Shown in pieces: positions 55,443 through 63,826 of a DNA stretch of 64,000 bases (position 1 is the stretch's first letter; each line of letters begins with the position of its first letter). A model generated the notes under the pieces. That model ran no database searches. It was not told where the DNA came from and was given only the letters and a program-made list of their open reading frames with translations. Location of the stretch: NCBI GenBank assembly GCA_001543015.1, contig LFLC01000010.1:1-64000 (forward strand), in the 5' to 3' direction. Origin of the DNA: Nitrosopumilus sp. LS_AOA. Lineage in GTDB: Archaea > Thermoproteota > Nitrososphaeria > Nitrososphaerales > Nitrosopumilaceae. The position numbers were made by a program, and so were the translations under genes.

Positions 55443-55643
55443 ATGGTTCATGGAGACCACAATAAATCAAGAAACAATGGGAGTTTTGCACTGATAATTT
55501 TAGGTGCATTGATGTTAATTATTGGGCCCCAAGAAGCAATTGTTCCAAAAAGTTTGAGCGTATTTGTATGGGTTGGAGGTATAATTATTGGTAGTATTGG
55601 ATTTTATCTGAAATTTTTTAGAGGTAGAATAAAACAAAGATAA
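55443..55643 (+). CDS. Small two-helix membrane protein
   Basis: A 66-residue protein with a polar N-terminus, two hydrophobic helices (about 15-32 and 38-57) joined by a short loop, and a basic end (FRGRIKQR). It starts 2 bases after lysS and is probably co-transcribed. No recognised family. Confidence 0.6.
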   Translation: MVHGDHNKSRNNGSFALIILGALMLIIGPQEAIVPKSLSVFVWVGGIIIGSIGFYLKFFRGRIKQR

Positions 55644-55680
55644 AGAAAGGTTCATCTTTTAGAAAAAATCGGGAAGAAAT

Positions 55681-56463
55681 ATGGGGCTTTTTGGTAAAAA
55701 GAAATTAGATGATACAGTATCTGAAAAAAATGAAGAGCCAATACTAAATGAAGAGAGGGAATCAAAAATTGAAGACTTGGAAAAAGTATACAGTACAAAA
55801 CAAGATGAAATTAATGAGATAACAGAAAAAATTCAAACTGTAAAAGAAGAATACGATGAAATTGTTAGTAATTTAATGTTAGTCAAAAAAGAACATAATC
55901 AAAAAAGAATGGAATTAGATATTATTTTACGAGAATACAAAGAGGTTAAAGAAAAAATTAAAAATTCTGAGCAAATTAAAGATTCAAAATCAATTAATCA
56001 ATTTAAAAAAACTGAAGAAGATCTCACAACTATAAAAGATAATCTTGAAAATAAAAAAGAAAAATTAGAGGAAAAAATTAATGAATATGATGAAATTGTA
56101 AAAAAAATTACAAAAGAACAATCCATTCTACACATTATAAAAAAGCAACAATTAGAATCTAAAAAAGAACTAGAAGATGCAAATTCTAGATTATACAATG
56201 CAAAAACAGAATTAGAGAAAAAAGATCAATTTCAAGAAACAGAAGTTCTTTCTTTAAAAGAAAAAGAATTCATAGAGGGAGATAATGGCAATATTCAAAA
56301 TTCTGCAAGTGTAATTGAGGCAGCAAGTGTTGTTGTAGGCTCATTAAAATCAAAACTCAACACAACACAAAAAGAACTAGAAACAATTCAGTTACAATTA
56401 GAAAAAGAAATAGAAGAGCATAAAAAAACCAGAAAAGAATTAGAAAAATTAAAAAAAACCTAA
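55681..56463 (+). CDS. Coiled-coil protein
   Basis: A 260-residue protein rich in Lys and Glu with continuous heptads from about residue 25 to 175 and 220 to the end; a short less charged segment (SASVIEAASVVVGSLKSKL, about 207-225) sits between. No enzyme motif, no membrane segment. The N-terminal MGLFGKKK resembles a lead found on other structural proteins of these archaea. A cytoskeletal or chromosome-associated role is possible; function unknown. Confidence 0.65.
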   Translation: MGLFGKKKLDDTVSEKNEEPILNEERESKIEDLEKVYSTKQDEINEITEKIQTVKEEYDEIVSNLMLVKKEHNQKRMELDIILREYKEVKEKIKNSEQIKDSKSINQFKKTEEDLTTIKDNLENKKEKLEEKINEYDEIVKKITKEQSILHIIKKQQLESKKELEDANSRLYNAKTELEKKDQFQETEVLSLKEKEFIEGDNGNIQNSASVIEAASVVVGSLKSKLNTTQKELETIQLQLEKEIEEHKKTRKELEKLKKT

Positions 56464-56475
56464 ATCACTGAATAA

Positions 56476-56922
56476 TCATAAATCATTAAAATATTTTTTC
56501 CATTTTAATTTTATTTCTTGCTCAGAAATCCCCATATCATATAAGGGTGAAGTTACAGTAGATACATCAGAAACAGTTACCAATATAATTTCATGAATAA
56601 TACTTTTAATTCCAATATTTTTGTAATATGATAAAATTTCATCATACATTTGCCCATCATTTAAAATTCTGGCGGCACCTTTGAACAAATAACCTCTTCT
56701 CAAAAGAGGATCAATTACATTAATTTCAACATCAGGATTGTTTTTTAAATTATTTACAGTGTCAGGTGAGCGAATATTTGCAAATGCCAAAAATTCTGAG
56801 GTCCAACCAATAATTGTTCCCTTGGGGGAAATGTTAGGTGTTCCATCAAGGGATACAGTTGCAACAAAACCTAGTTTCTGTTGTTCCAAAAAGTCCTTTA
56901 TTTCTTGAGTGATAATTGACAT
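56476..56922 (-). CDS. Pyridoxamine 5'-phosphate oxidase-family flavin protein
   Basis: A 148-residue split-barrel FMN-binding protein. The start KLGFVATVSLDGTPNISPKGTI is the common PNPOx-like pattern. Substrate unknown; the family also includes F420-using and heme-handling members, which would fit an F420-making cell (inference). Confidence 0.85.
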   Translation of the reverse strand: MSIITQEIKDFLEQQKLGFVATVSLDGTPNISPKGTIIGWTSEFLAFANIRSPDTVNNLKNNPDVEINVIDPLLRRGYLFKGAARILNDGQMYDEILSYYKNIGIKSIIHEIILVTVSDVSTVTSPLYDMGISEQEIKLKWKKYFNDL

Positions 56923-56961
56923 GACAAATAGAAATAATTACAAGATAATTAATTTTCAGTA

Positions 56962-57060
56962 TTATCGCATAAACTCTGCCATCTCTATTGAAAAGAAAAA
57001 GAAGCCAATCATACCACCAATAATTCCAATCCAAGCTGCAATTTTTTTAGATTTAGACAT
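56962..57060 (-). CDS. 32-residue single-helix membrane peptide
   Basis: An ATG-started frame: basic N-terminus (MSKSKK), a hydrophobic helix (about residues 8-25) and a short end with charged residues. It sits upstream of the flavin-protein gene on the same strand and divergent from another small membrane peptide at 57143. Function unknown. Confidence 0.5.
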   Translation of the reverse strand: MSKSKKIAAWIGIIGGMIGFFFFSIEMAEFMR

Positions 57061-57142
57061 ATGACAAAATATCATGCACATACTATTGAATCTAATTGAA
57101 TTTTTTAGACAGTTATAATTACAATAAAAAGAATCACCAGTA

Positions 57143-57286
57143 TTGGCTAGCATCAAAGATATTGGAAAATTTTTTGTATTCATAGTTGTAGGCCTTGGAA
57201 CCATAATTGTAGGCTCATTTATGATTAGAGGTACAATGCACATGTGGGATAATCCAGAAAAAAAAGACGATGAAAAAAAGGACTAA
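57143..57286 (+). CDS. 47-residue single-helix membrane peptide
   Basis: TTG-started frame with one membrane helix (about residues 9-28) and a charged, Lys/Asp/Glu-rich cytoplasmic tail (PEKKDDEKKD). It overlaps the start of the next gene by 17 bases, a sign of coupling. No family recognised. Confidence 0.5.
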   Translation: MASIKDIGKFFVFIVVGLGTIIVGSFMIRGTMHMWDNPEKKDDEKKD

Positions 57287-57614
57287 AAACAAGGAACGAT
57301 TACTAACAATTGAATTGATTCAAAACTCTACAATTAGAAAATCACTTGATCAATACATCAAAAATAGAATTAGAGAAATACCCACTGAGATTAAACAAAC
57401 ATTTCCAAACATCAAGCAAATTTGGAAGTGTAATGATGAATTAGATTTTCTTTATGGGTATTATGTTGGAAAAATAGAGGAGGGTAGTCTACATTATTTA
57501 CTAAAGGCAACTAGAGCATCAGCTGGAGGATATGTTGATACTTTTGAAATTAGAGGAATAATAGAAACACGGAAAAAAGAATTACAAGATACGATAAAAT
57601 CTGCAATCAATTAG
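57270..57614 (+). CDS. Hypothetical protein
   Basis: A 114-residue soluble, basic protein that I do not recognise. It is predicted mostly helical with a central LDFLYGYYVGKIEEG segment and a Gly-containing turn (ASAGGYVD). The start overlaps the end of the small membrane peptide gene at 57143, so both are likely on one message. Confidence 0.6.
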   Translation: MKKRTKNKERLLTIELIQNSTIRKSLDQYIKNRIREIPTEIKQTFPNIKQIWKCNDELDFLYGYYVGKIEEGSLHYLLKATRASAGGYVDTFEIRGIIETRKKELQDTIKSAIN

Positions 57615-57648
57615 TGAAGTAGAAATACTACAGCAATCAAGTAAAAAT

Positions 57649-57822
57649 ATGGTAGGACCACAAGATGGAGGTTTTGGTTTTGATCAATCAAAAAAATATA
57701 CCACCATAGAAAATATTGATGAGGTATGCAATCAATGTCAAGCAGGTCAACACAAAAAATGCTTGAAAAAATCAAAACAGCAAGAAGTTTGTGAATGTGA
57801 ACATTGTATGATTTACGGTTAA
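57649..57822 (+). CDS. 57-residue Cys-rich protein
   Basis: ATG-started frame with six cysteines: C27-x2-C30, C38, C48-x-C50-x2-C53, plus H35 and H52. This fits a compact zinc-binding fold. It follows the hypothetical gene at 57270 by 34 bases. Function unknown. Confidence 0.55.
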   Translation: MVGPQDGGFGFDQSKKYTTIENIDEVCNQCQAGQHKKCLKKSKQQEVCECEHCMIYG

Positions 57823-57863
57823 ATTAAGAAATTTTTTAATAATATGAAAATTATCAGATAATC

Positions 57864-57977
57864 TTGTCAAATCAATATACATTTCATTGTAAATTCTGTG
57901 GAATTGATTTTGGGAATGATGTTATTCAATTAGCCATACATATCGGCAGAACCCACGATAAACCTAGAGAATATTAG
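57864..57977 (+). CDS. 37-residue C2H2 zinc-finger peptide
   Basis: A TTG-started frame consisting almost only of a C2H2 finger: C9-x2-C12-x13-H26-x4-H31 (HCKFCGIDF, then HIGRTH). It is the third C2H2-type protein in the window. The regular finger spacing argues that it is a real gene despite its size. Confidence 0.55.
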   Translation: MSNQYTFHCKFCGIDFGNDVIQLAIHIGRTHDKPREY

Positions 57978-57990
57978 ATACTAGTAAAAA

Positions 57991-58323
57991 TTAGATATCA
58001 GATAATTTATTTTCAAGTTCTTGAATTTCTTTTTTAGTAGTATCAGAGACAATCTGTGCAAATTCTTTTTGTGCAGAGATAATTGAGGCAGATGCAGATT
58101 TGTAATCAGGATCTCCTTTTTTGATTATATCACAGGATTCAAGGGATGTTATATGACCAGTCACAGAAGCTATTGCATTTTTTTGATTAAATTTTACAAT
58201 TCCATCAAATGCCTCAATGTACATAAGTGCGGATTCTGCTTTACACTTGAAAGTGACTCTACCTGTTTCAGTATTAAATAATTGAGTTACTCCACCAGGT
58301 TTTCTTGTTACAATTACTGTCAT
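57991..58323 (-). CDS. Hypothetical protein
   Basis: A 110-residue soluble protein with an N-terminal beta segment (MTVIVTRKPGGVTQLF), a central helix with two cysteines (FKCKAE, LESCDI) and a C-terminal coiled coil (KKEIQELENKLSDI). I chose the second ATG (58323), three codons inside the longest frame. It is the last gene of a tight minus-strand run after ferritin. Confidence 0.6.
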   Translation of the reverse strand: MTVIVTRKPGGVTQLFNTETGRVTFKCKAESALMYIEAFDGIVKFNQKNAIASVTGHITSLESCDIIKKGDPDYKSASASIISAQKEFAQIVSDTTKKEIQELENKLSDI

Positions 58324-58365
58324 AAAATACAAGAAAATAAAGAGGTATTAATTATTTTAGAAAAA

Positions 58366-58881
58366 TTATACTGCAGGTTCAGGTGATGCTGAGGCCTCAA
58401 CTGCAAGAAATTTGTCAATTTCATTAATTCCTAGCTTGTCTCTACCAAGAAGATCAAACTTTTGTAAAATTGTTTCAAACTTTGTTTCTTCTTGCACTTG
58501 TTCGTTGACAAACCATTCTAGAAATGCATATGTAGAATGATCTTTTTCTTTTTGTGCTATCTCCACCATTTTGTGAATTGCAGCAGTTACTGTTTGTTCA
58601 TTTTTTAGTGCAGTTTTGATAATGCCTTCAAGTGATTTGTAGGAACTAGCTGGTGATTTGATTGCAGGAATAGTGGCAACTGCTCCAAGTGCATTAAGAT
58701 AATGAACCACTTTAAGCAAGTGAGTTCTCTCCTCATCTGATTGTGCATAAAAATAATTTGCAGCGCCTTGATAACCAGTTACCTCACACCATGATGCCAT
58801 TGCCAAGTAATTATTTGATGCAGATGCTTCAAGTGCAACTTGATCATTTAGTGTTTTTTTCATTTTAGTAGAAATTTTCAT
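58366..58881 (-). CDS. Ferritin
   Basis: A 171-residue ferritin with a four-helix bundle. Ferroxidase-site residues are visible as E18 in helix A (LNDQVALEASASNNYL), E51-x2-H54 in helix B (SDEERTH), and a later Glu cluster (NEQVQEETKFE). Non-heme (bacterial-type) ferritin, iron storage in the cytoplasm. It begins 32 bases after the Nramp-like transporter gene, same strand, so uptake and storage are probably co-regulated. Confidence 0.93.
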   Translation of the reverse strand: MKISTKMKKTLNDQVALEASASNNYLAMASWCEVTGYQGAANYFYAQSDEERTHLLKVVHYLNALGAVATIPAIKSPASSYKSLEGIIKTALKNEQTVTAAIHKMVEIAQKEKDHSTYAFLEWFVNEQVQEETKFETILQKFDLLGRDKLGINEIDKFLAVEASASPEPAV

Positions 58882-58913
58882 AAAATCAAGTTAGATTCAT
58901 TAAATTTAAAGGA

Positions 58914-60179
58914 TTAGGAAGAAAATTTCATTATTAAAAATATCAATGCAAATCCAATTAAAAATACAATTCCTGCAACACTAGTAATTTTCATTATTAG
59001 GGACGGATGGTCTAGTTTTGGGAGATATTTCCCAGTTACTAGTCTAAAATTGAAAATAGCGATGATTGGTGCGACAACAAAGGACAAAACGGTGGCAAAA
59101 TCTACTAATGCCTTTAGATTATCACCAAACTGAAAGATTACAACTAGTGAACCAGTAGCAATTATCAAAAGAATTACTATATACAAAATTCTGGATTTTA
59201 TTCCCTCAATAGTTTCATTTTGTGTAAAAAGTAGTTCAATAGTTCTTTTCATAGACCTAGAATATCCATCAAACACTGCAATAATTGTTCCAAACATTAT
59301 TGCAAAAGCTGAAGCTGAAATTAGGATATAACTCCAATCACCGATTGTATTAGTATACAATGTAACTATCTGATGTGCAAATTGGGCATTGTTATTTGGA
59401 AGTTCTTCACCTGATCCATAGAAAATGTAAGAACCCAAAGTTACAAACATTACAGCAAGAATACCTGTAATCAAATATGCAAATTTGAATTCAAATATTG
59501 TTTCTTTTAATTTTGGTGTGTATTTTGATTGTTTAATTCGCTCTAATGTCCACAAACTATTCCAACTTGAAATCTCCAAAGGTGCAGGCATCCACCCCAT
59601 TAATGCCAGTAAAAAGAAAATTCCAGATACAGTTATCAAATCTTTAGTGATAAATCCATCTACAGGTTCTATTGGTCCGTTGTATAACACAAGAATAAAT
59701 GCAGCAACAGTTGACACCACTAGTACTATAGCAACTATTTTGATCAAACTATCAAGGGCATTATACTTTCCAATTGCCAATATTACAACACAGACTGCAA
59801 ACAAAATGATTATAGTCCATTCTCCGAGATAGTCAATTCCAAAAAGATTTTCAAAAAATCCCGCAGTAACAAATCCTACTGCACCAGTGACAAAAAACAT
59901 TGAAGTAATTATTAAAATAAAATACAACCACAATGCAGGTTTGCCGAGTTTTTTGTAACCATCAATAATACTTGTTTGTGTAGAATTGGCATAACGAGAG
60001 CCATATTCAAAGAAGGGATATTTCAGAATCATGGCTAAAATCACAAAACCCATAATTAATAACCCAAAATCAGCACCAGCTCTAGTTGACTGAATTAGAT
60101 GCGAAACACCAATGGCAGTACTTGCAAATAAGATTCCAGGTCCAGCAGTTTTGGCAAATCTAGATAATTTTTCATTCAT
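58914..60179 (-). CDS. Nramp-like divalent metal transporter (atypical site)
   Basis: A 421-residue Nramp-superfamily protein with about eleven membrane helices. The first helix starts with the family GPGILFA, but the metal-binding DPGN is replaced by GVSH (24-27), and the helix-6 MPH is MPAP (197-200). It thus belongs to an Nramp-related branch whose ion is uncertain: Mg, Mn, Fe or another. Its place before ferritin suggests a metal role. It follows the carbonic-anhydrase-like gene by 18 bases. Confidence 0.82.
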   Translation of the reverse strand: MNEKLSRFAKTAGPGILFASTAIGVSHLIQSTRAGADFGLLIMGFVILAMILKYPFFEYGSRYANSTQTSIIDGYKKLGKPALWLYFILIITSMFFVTGAVGFVTAGFFENLFGIDYLGEWTIIILFAVCVVILAIGKYNALDSLIKIVAIVLVVSTVAAFILVLYNGPIEPVDGFITKDLITVSGIFFLLALMGWMPAPLEISSWNSLWTLERIKQSKYTPKLKETIFEFKFAYLITGILAVMFVTLGSYIFYGSGEELPNNNAQFAHQIVTLYTNTIGDWSYILISASAFAIMFGTIIAVFDGYSRSMKRTIELLFTQNETIEGIKSRILYIVILLIIATGSLVVIFQFGDNLKALVDFATVLSFVVAPIIAIFNFRLVTGKYLPKLDHPSLIMKITSVAGIVFLIGFALIFLIMKFSS

Positions 60180-60197
60180 TGCACAAACAAATCATAT

Positions 60198-60572
60198 CTA
60201 AATTACATGAACATTCCAGGAATTATCAACCCAAACACCAATAACTTTGGCACCAATATTCCATGAAGACATTACTTCAATCCCTTTTTTGATTTGGGAT
60301 ATATGCTCTTCATCAGATACAAGATTGCCAGCACAGTCAGAATGTCCAGAGATTACAATTAATTCAGATTTATGAACATTAATTGAAATTCCTATTTTGA
60401 ATTTAATTGATTCAAGATCTGAATTTGCTGCAACTGTTTTATCTACTCCTGGTTCAGTTATTGCATCAACAAAATCAACTGAATAATTTTCTTTAATCCA
60501 TTTTGCCAGCGGAAGTTGAATTCTACCATCCATACAAGATACAGATGTTGCAAATTTTCCTTCAGCCATCAA
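60198..60572 (-). CDS. Small beta-carbonic-anhydrase-like protein
   Basis: A 124-residue protein with the beta-carbonic anhydrase zinc pattern in reduced form: C13-x-D15-x-R17 (SCMDGR) and H77-x2-C80 (SGHSDCAGN). It is shorter than standard enzymes (~170-220 residues), so the fold is minimal and catalysis is not certain. It lies between tag and the Nramp-like gene in a minus-strand run with short gaps. Confidence 0.65.
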   Translation of the reverse strand: MMAEGKFATSVSCMDGRIQLPLAKWIKENYSVDFVDAITEPGVDKTVAANSDLESIKFKIGISINVHKSELIVISGHSDCAGNLVSDEEHISQIKKGIEVMSSWNIGAKVIGVWVDNSWNVHVI

Positions 60573-60599
60573 TTAAAAGAGAATTACCTACCTTAAAAA

Positions 60600-61154
60600 T
60601 TATTTTTTATATAGATAACAATTAGACGTATGATCATTTACCATTCCTATTGCCTGCATTAATGCATAGCAAATTGTAGGTCCAACAAAATTAAATCCGC
60701 GTTTTTTAAGATCTTTGCTTAGTTTTTCTGAAATTTCAGTTGTTGCAGGTAAATCATCGAGTTTTTTGAATTTATTTTTGATTGGTTTGTGATTTACAAA
60801 TCCCCACAGATATTTATCAAAAGAGCCAAACTCGGCTTGAATTTTTAGAAATTGTTTTGCGTTATTTATGGTAGAATTGACTTTGAGTCTATTTCTAATA
60901 ATTGATTCATCTTTGAGTAATTTCTCAACATGTTTTTGAGTGTATTTTGAGACTTTGAGTACATCAAAATCTGAAAATGCATTTCTATATCCATCTCTAC
61001 GTTTGAGAATAGTTACCCATGAAAGACCAGCCTGTGCCCCCTCTAATATTAGAAATTCAAAGAGTTTTCCATCATCATGTAGAGGTTTCCCCCATTCTTC
61101 ATCATGATATGTAATATTTGGTTCATCTTTTGCCCACTCACATCTTTTCATCAT
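60600..61154 (-). CDS. tag: DNA-3-methyladenine glycosylase I
   Basis: A 184-residue Tag enzyme that removes 3-methyladenine from DNA. The opening RCEWAKDE, the middle LEGAQAGLSWVTIL and the zinc ligands C5, H18, H175 and C179 match the bacterial enzyme. First gene of a five-gene minus-strand run with short spacings. Archaea less often carry Tag, so it may have been acquired from bacteria (inference). Confidence 0.95.
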   Translation of the reverse strand: MMKRCEWAKDEPNITYHDEEWGKPLHDDGKLFEFLILEGAQAGLSWVTILKRRDGYRNAFSDFDVLKVSKYTQKHVEKLLKDESIIRNRLKVNSTINNAKQFLKIQAEFGSFDKYLWGFVNHKPIKNKFKKLDDLPATTEISEKLSKDLKKRGFNFVGPTICYALMQAIGMVNDHTSNCYLYKK

Positions 61155-61199
61155 TTACATAGAGTTACCACAAAATATTAATTATTAGACCAAATTATC

Positions 61200-61625
61200 A
61201 TGAAATTAAATCAGCAACTATTCCAAATTAACAGAAATTTCCTTATTTGTTTTATAATTTCAGCATCACTTTCAGCAATAATTGCACAGTTACTTGGAGA
61301 TCATGATAATTATCTAAACACAACAATTACCATAGTTTTTGGATACATTGTATATTTTGGAATTTTTTCGGGTTTGTTTTACTTTGATAACATTAAACGT
61401 TATAGAAAAATGAAGTCAAATTTAATCAAAAAAGAATTATTTGCCATGATTTCATCATTTGGGGTTGGAGAAGTGATTTATCTTGGAATCAGATGGCCAA
61501 CACTATATTATTTTCTTGAAATGGGGATAGAGCCATACATTGCATCATTAATTTCAGAAATAATTGCAACAGCATGTTACATGATATCAGTTACCGTATT
61601 TCTCAGAAAGACAAAGACGTTTTAG
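61200..61625 (+). CDS. Four-helix membrane protein, unknown
   Basis: A 141-residue protein with four hydrophobic segments (about 14-32, 42-62, 84-98 and 111-135) and a basic loop (NIKRYRKMKSNLIKK) between the second and third. No recognised family. It ends directly against the convergent CBS-domain gene. Confidence 0.65.
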   Translation: MKLNQQLFQINRNFLICFIISASLSAIIAQLLGDHDNYLNTTITIVFGYIVYFGIFSGLFYFDNIKRYRKMKSNLIKKELFAMISSFGVGEVIYLGIRWPTLYYFLEMGIEPYIASLISEIIATACYMISVTVFLRKTKTF

Positions 61626-62027
61626 TTATTTTGCAAGTTGGTTTACTAAATCAGTTGATGTGATTATACCAACAATATTTCCATTCTCAGTTACTGCGAG
61701 TTTTCTAATTTTTTTGCTACTCATTCTTTCTGCTGCAGCAGAAATTGGTTCATCGTGATTAATGGTGATTAATGGTGAGGACATAAATTTTTCAACTTGA
61801 GTATCTAATGGAAGATTATTTGCAGCAATCTTTGTTGCAAAATCTCTATCAGTTACAATACCTATAGGATTATTATTTTCTTTAACAAGAATTGCACCAA
61901 TCCCACCTTGTTCCATCATCTTTGCAATTTGAAATGCTGTTGTGGAAGTATTTACAGAAATTAATGTTCTAGCCATGATATCCTGAATTAAAATAGATGA
62001 TTGATTGAAATCCTCACGACTCATCAT
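61626..62027 (-). CDS. CBS-pair domain protein
   Basis: A 133-residue protein made of two CBS motifs (about residues 12-65 and 77-130; GIVTDRDFATK and GIITSTDLVNQL end each). CBS pairs bind adenine nucleotides and regulate partner proteins. The partner is not evident from the neighbours. Confidence 0.92.
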   Translation of the reverse strand: MMSREDFNQSSILIQDIMARTLISVNTSTTAFQIAKMMEQGGIGAILVKENNNPIGIVTDRDFATKIAANNLPLDTQVEKFMSSPLITINHDEPISAAAERMSSKKIRKLAVTENGNIVGIITSTDLVNQLAK

Positions 62028-62084
62028 GGATCTAAGTAAATTTGGTATTTAAGAGATTCATAAAAAACACTAATTAATTAAAAA

Positions 62085-62165
62085 CTAGAATTCTTCATAT
62101 CCACAACGTCTACAAATTCCAGTACCATTACGTGAAATAAGATGATTACAATATTTTTGCTTCAT
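62085..62165 (-). CDS. 26-residue zinc-knuckle peptide
   Basis: A very short ATG-started frame with C6, H8, C18 and C21 (YCNHLIS, then ICRRCGYEEF), a plausible zinc knuckle. Its small size leaves real doubt. Confidence 0.4.
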   Translation of the reverse strand: MKQKYCNHLISRNGTGICRRCGYEEF

Positions 62166-62306
62166 GAAATTTTTAAAATCAGCGGATTAATGGAGTAATG
62201 TTTGTTTCAAATGATCACACATTATTCATAAAAGATCAATCACATTTTGTAGCTTGTTTTATTCAAAAAGCTAGATCATATAATCAATCTACACATATTT
62301 TTCAAT

Positions 62307-62759
62307 ATGAACACTTTGCCAGTCATTGCAGTAATAGGAATGTTGGTATTAGTTACAGCAACTATCGGTTTCGGTGCCACATTAACAAGTACTCCAACGT
62401 TTAACCTGATTGGTGCAAGTGATAATAATGAAGTAGCAACAGCAAGAGGAAATATCACGGCTTTAACATGGACTGAAGAAGTTGGTCCACATGGGGAAAT
62501 TGAAACAGATAGAATAGATTTTACCGTGGGTAATAATTCCACATCAACAACCATTACATTTGATGTATGTGCAGTAATTGAATTTAATAATGGAAGCGCT
62601 TATTTCTCCCCATCAGCAGGTTCAGTCCCAGCATGTGTAACTACAGATTCTATATCTGGAAATGCATTGGATGCTACTAATTATATCGACTTTGTACTTG
62701 CAGTAAATGTTACAGAAATAGTAGATATTAGTTTCTCAATAGAAGAATCAACACCATAA
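62307..62759 (+). CDS. Small secreted protein with ARG-x6-W motif
   Basis: A 150-residue exported protein. An N-terminal hydrophobic signal (residues 4-24) is followed by a Thr/Ser-rich beta-type domain with two cysteines (C88, C110) that could form a disulfide, and three likely N-glycosylation sequons. After the signal it carries A46-R-G-x6-W55, the same spacing as the protein starting at 63827. It precedes a signal peptidase gene by about 50 bases, an arrangement like the Bacillus TasA/SipW unit (inference). Confidence 0.65.
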   Translation: MNTLPVIAVIGMLVLVTATIGFGATLTSTPTFNLIGASDNNEVATARGNITALTWTEEVGPHGEIETDRIDFTVGNNSTSTTITFDVCAVIEFNNGSAYFSPSAGSVPACVTTDSISGNALDATNYIDFVLAVNVTEIVDISFSIEESTP

Positions 62760-62808
62760 GATAATTGACAACCGATTATTTTTTGAAATGTCTATGTAGG
62801 TAAAAACT

Positions 62809-63627
62809 TTGAAAACAAAAAAAGTGAAAATACTCACATTACTTTTAATTTTACCACTAGTAGTATATTTTTGGCCTGTTCAACTTTATGGAGATACAAC
62901 ATACATCATGTTAGTTGGAAATAGTATGAAAGGGACAATTGATAGTGGAACATTTGTGATTATAAAACCAGATCAAGAATATTTTCTTGGAGATATTATT
63001 GCATTTGAAAATGAACAAAATAAAAAGGTAATTCATAGAATTATAGAAATTACGGATGAGGGATTCATTACAAAAGGGGATAACAATCAGAGAATTGATC
63101 CTGGAACACAATATTTAGACAAGGTAATAGGAAGATCAGTGATTGTAGTGCCATTTGTGGGATTTACTTCAATGTTTATTCAAACACCATTAGGAATGTC
63201 AATTTTTGGGGTTTGGGCTTTGGCAATGTTTATGATAAAAAAACCAGATAAAATAAAAAAAATTACACATGAGAGTTTTACAATTTTTAAAATTGGGTTA
63301 ATTTCAGTGATAGCTAATTACATCATTACTCAAAGTGCTCTAGGAATGAATATTCGTTTATCTGATTCAATGACCATCCCATTTTCAAATATTTTTGAAC
63401 CAAATACTGCAAATACGATTACATTTTGCATATTATTAATAACAATTATTGGATTATACTATCTAGTACGTATTCAAGACAAAAAAACAAAGGATATCAA
63501 AGCAGTAAAATTAATTCTCTCATTAGGGGTAATTCTCATCATGATATTTCAATCAATTAGCATACTCAGTATTTCTCATTTATGGTTAAATGAGATTAAT
63601 AAAATTGGCATAATTCCAGTATTTTGA
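62809..63627 (+). CDS. Signal peptidase I, ER/SipW type (S26B)
   Basis: A 272-residue membrane protease. An N-terminal helix (about 7-24) is followed by the catalytic serine S39 (VGNSMKG), H76 in the place of the bacterial lysine (VIHRI) and D91 (TKGDNN); the C-terminal half has about four further membrane helices, more than usual. The Ser-His-Asp set marks the archaeal/eukaryotic/SipW branch. TTG start. It is flanked by two small exported proteins that share a motif and may be its dedicated substrates. Confidence 0.9.
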   Translation: MKTKKVKILTLLLILPLVVYFWPVQLYGDTTYIMLVGNSMKGTIDSGTFVIIKPDQEYFLGDIIAFENEQNKKVIHRIIEITDEGFITKGDNNQRIDPGTQYLDKVIGRSVIVVPFVGFTSMFIQTPLGMSIFGVWALAMFMIKKPDKIKKITHESFTIFKIGLISVIANYIITQSALGMNIRLSDSMTIPFSNIFEPNTANTITFCILLITIIGLYYLVRIQDKKTKDIKAVKLILSLGVILIMIFQSISILSISHLWLNEINKIGIIPVF

Positions 63628-63812
63628 TAAAATTTTAAAAATTAAATTTTTTAAAATGGTTAAAAGTGCCATTTTGGAATCAAAGAATCAAAAAATATTC
63701 CATTCTCAATAATAGGATTTTCTTCCCCATACACAATAGAAGCAAATTGAACATAATATTACTCAAAAATAATTCTAAAAATGATCTTTTCAGGATTTTG
63801 AATTTTAAATCT

Positions 63813-63818
63813 GAGGAG
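63813..63818 (+). promoter_or_regulatory. Shine-Dalgarno GAGGAG
   Basis: A clear GAGGAG eight bases before the ATG at 63827, stronger than at most genes in this window, and it fixes that start. Confidence 0.6.
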
Positions 63819-63826
63819 TGGAAATA

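Noticed and set aside
63628-63826. AT-rich gap after the signal peptidase with an A/T inverted stretch near its start
   Set aside because: Could act as a terminator, but pure A/T symmetry is common here and not specific enough to call.
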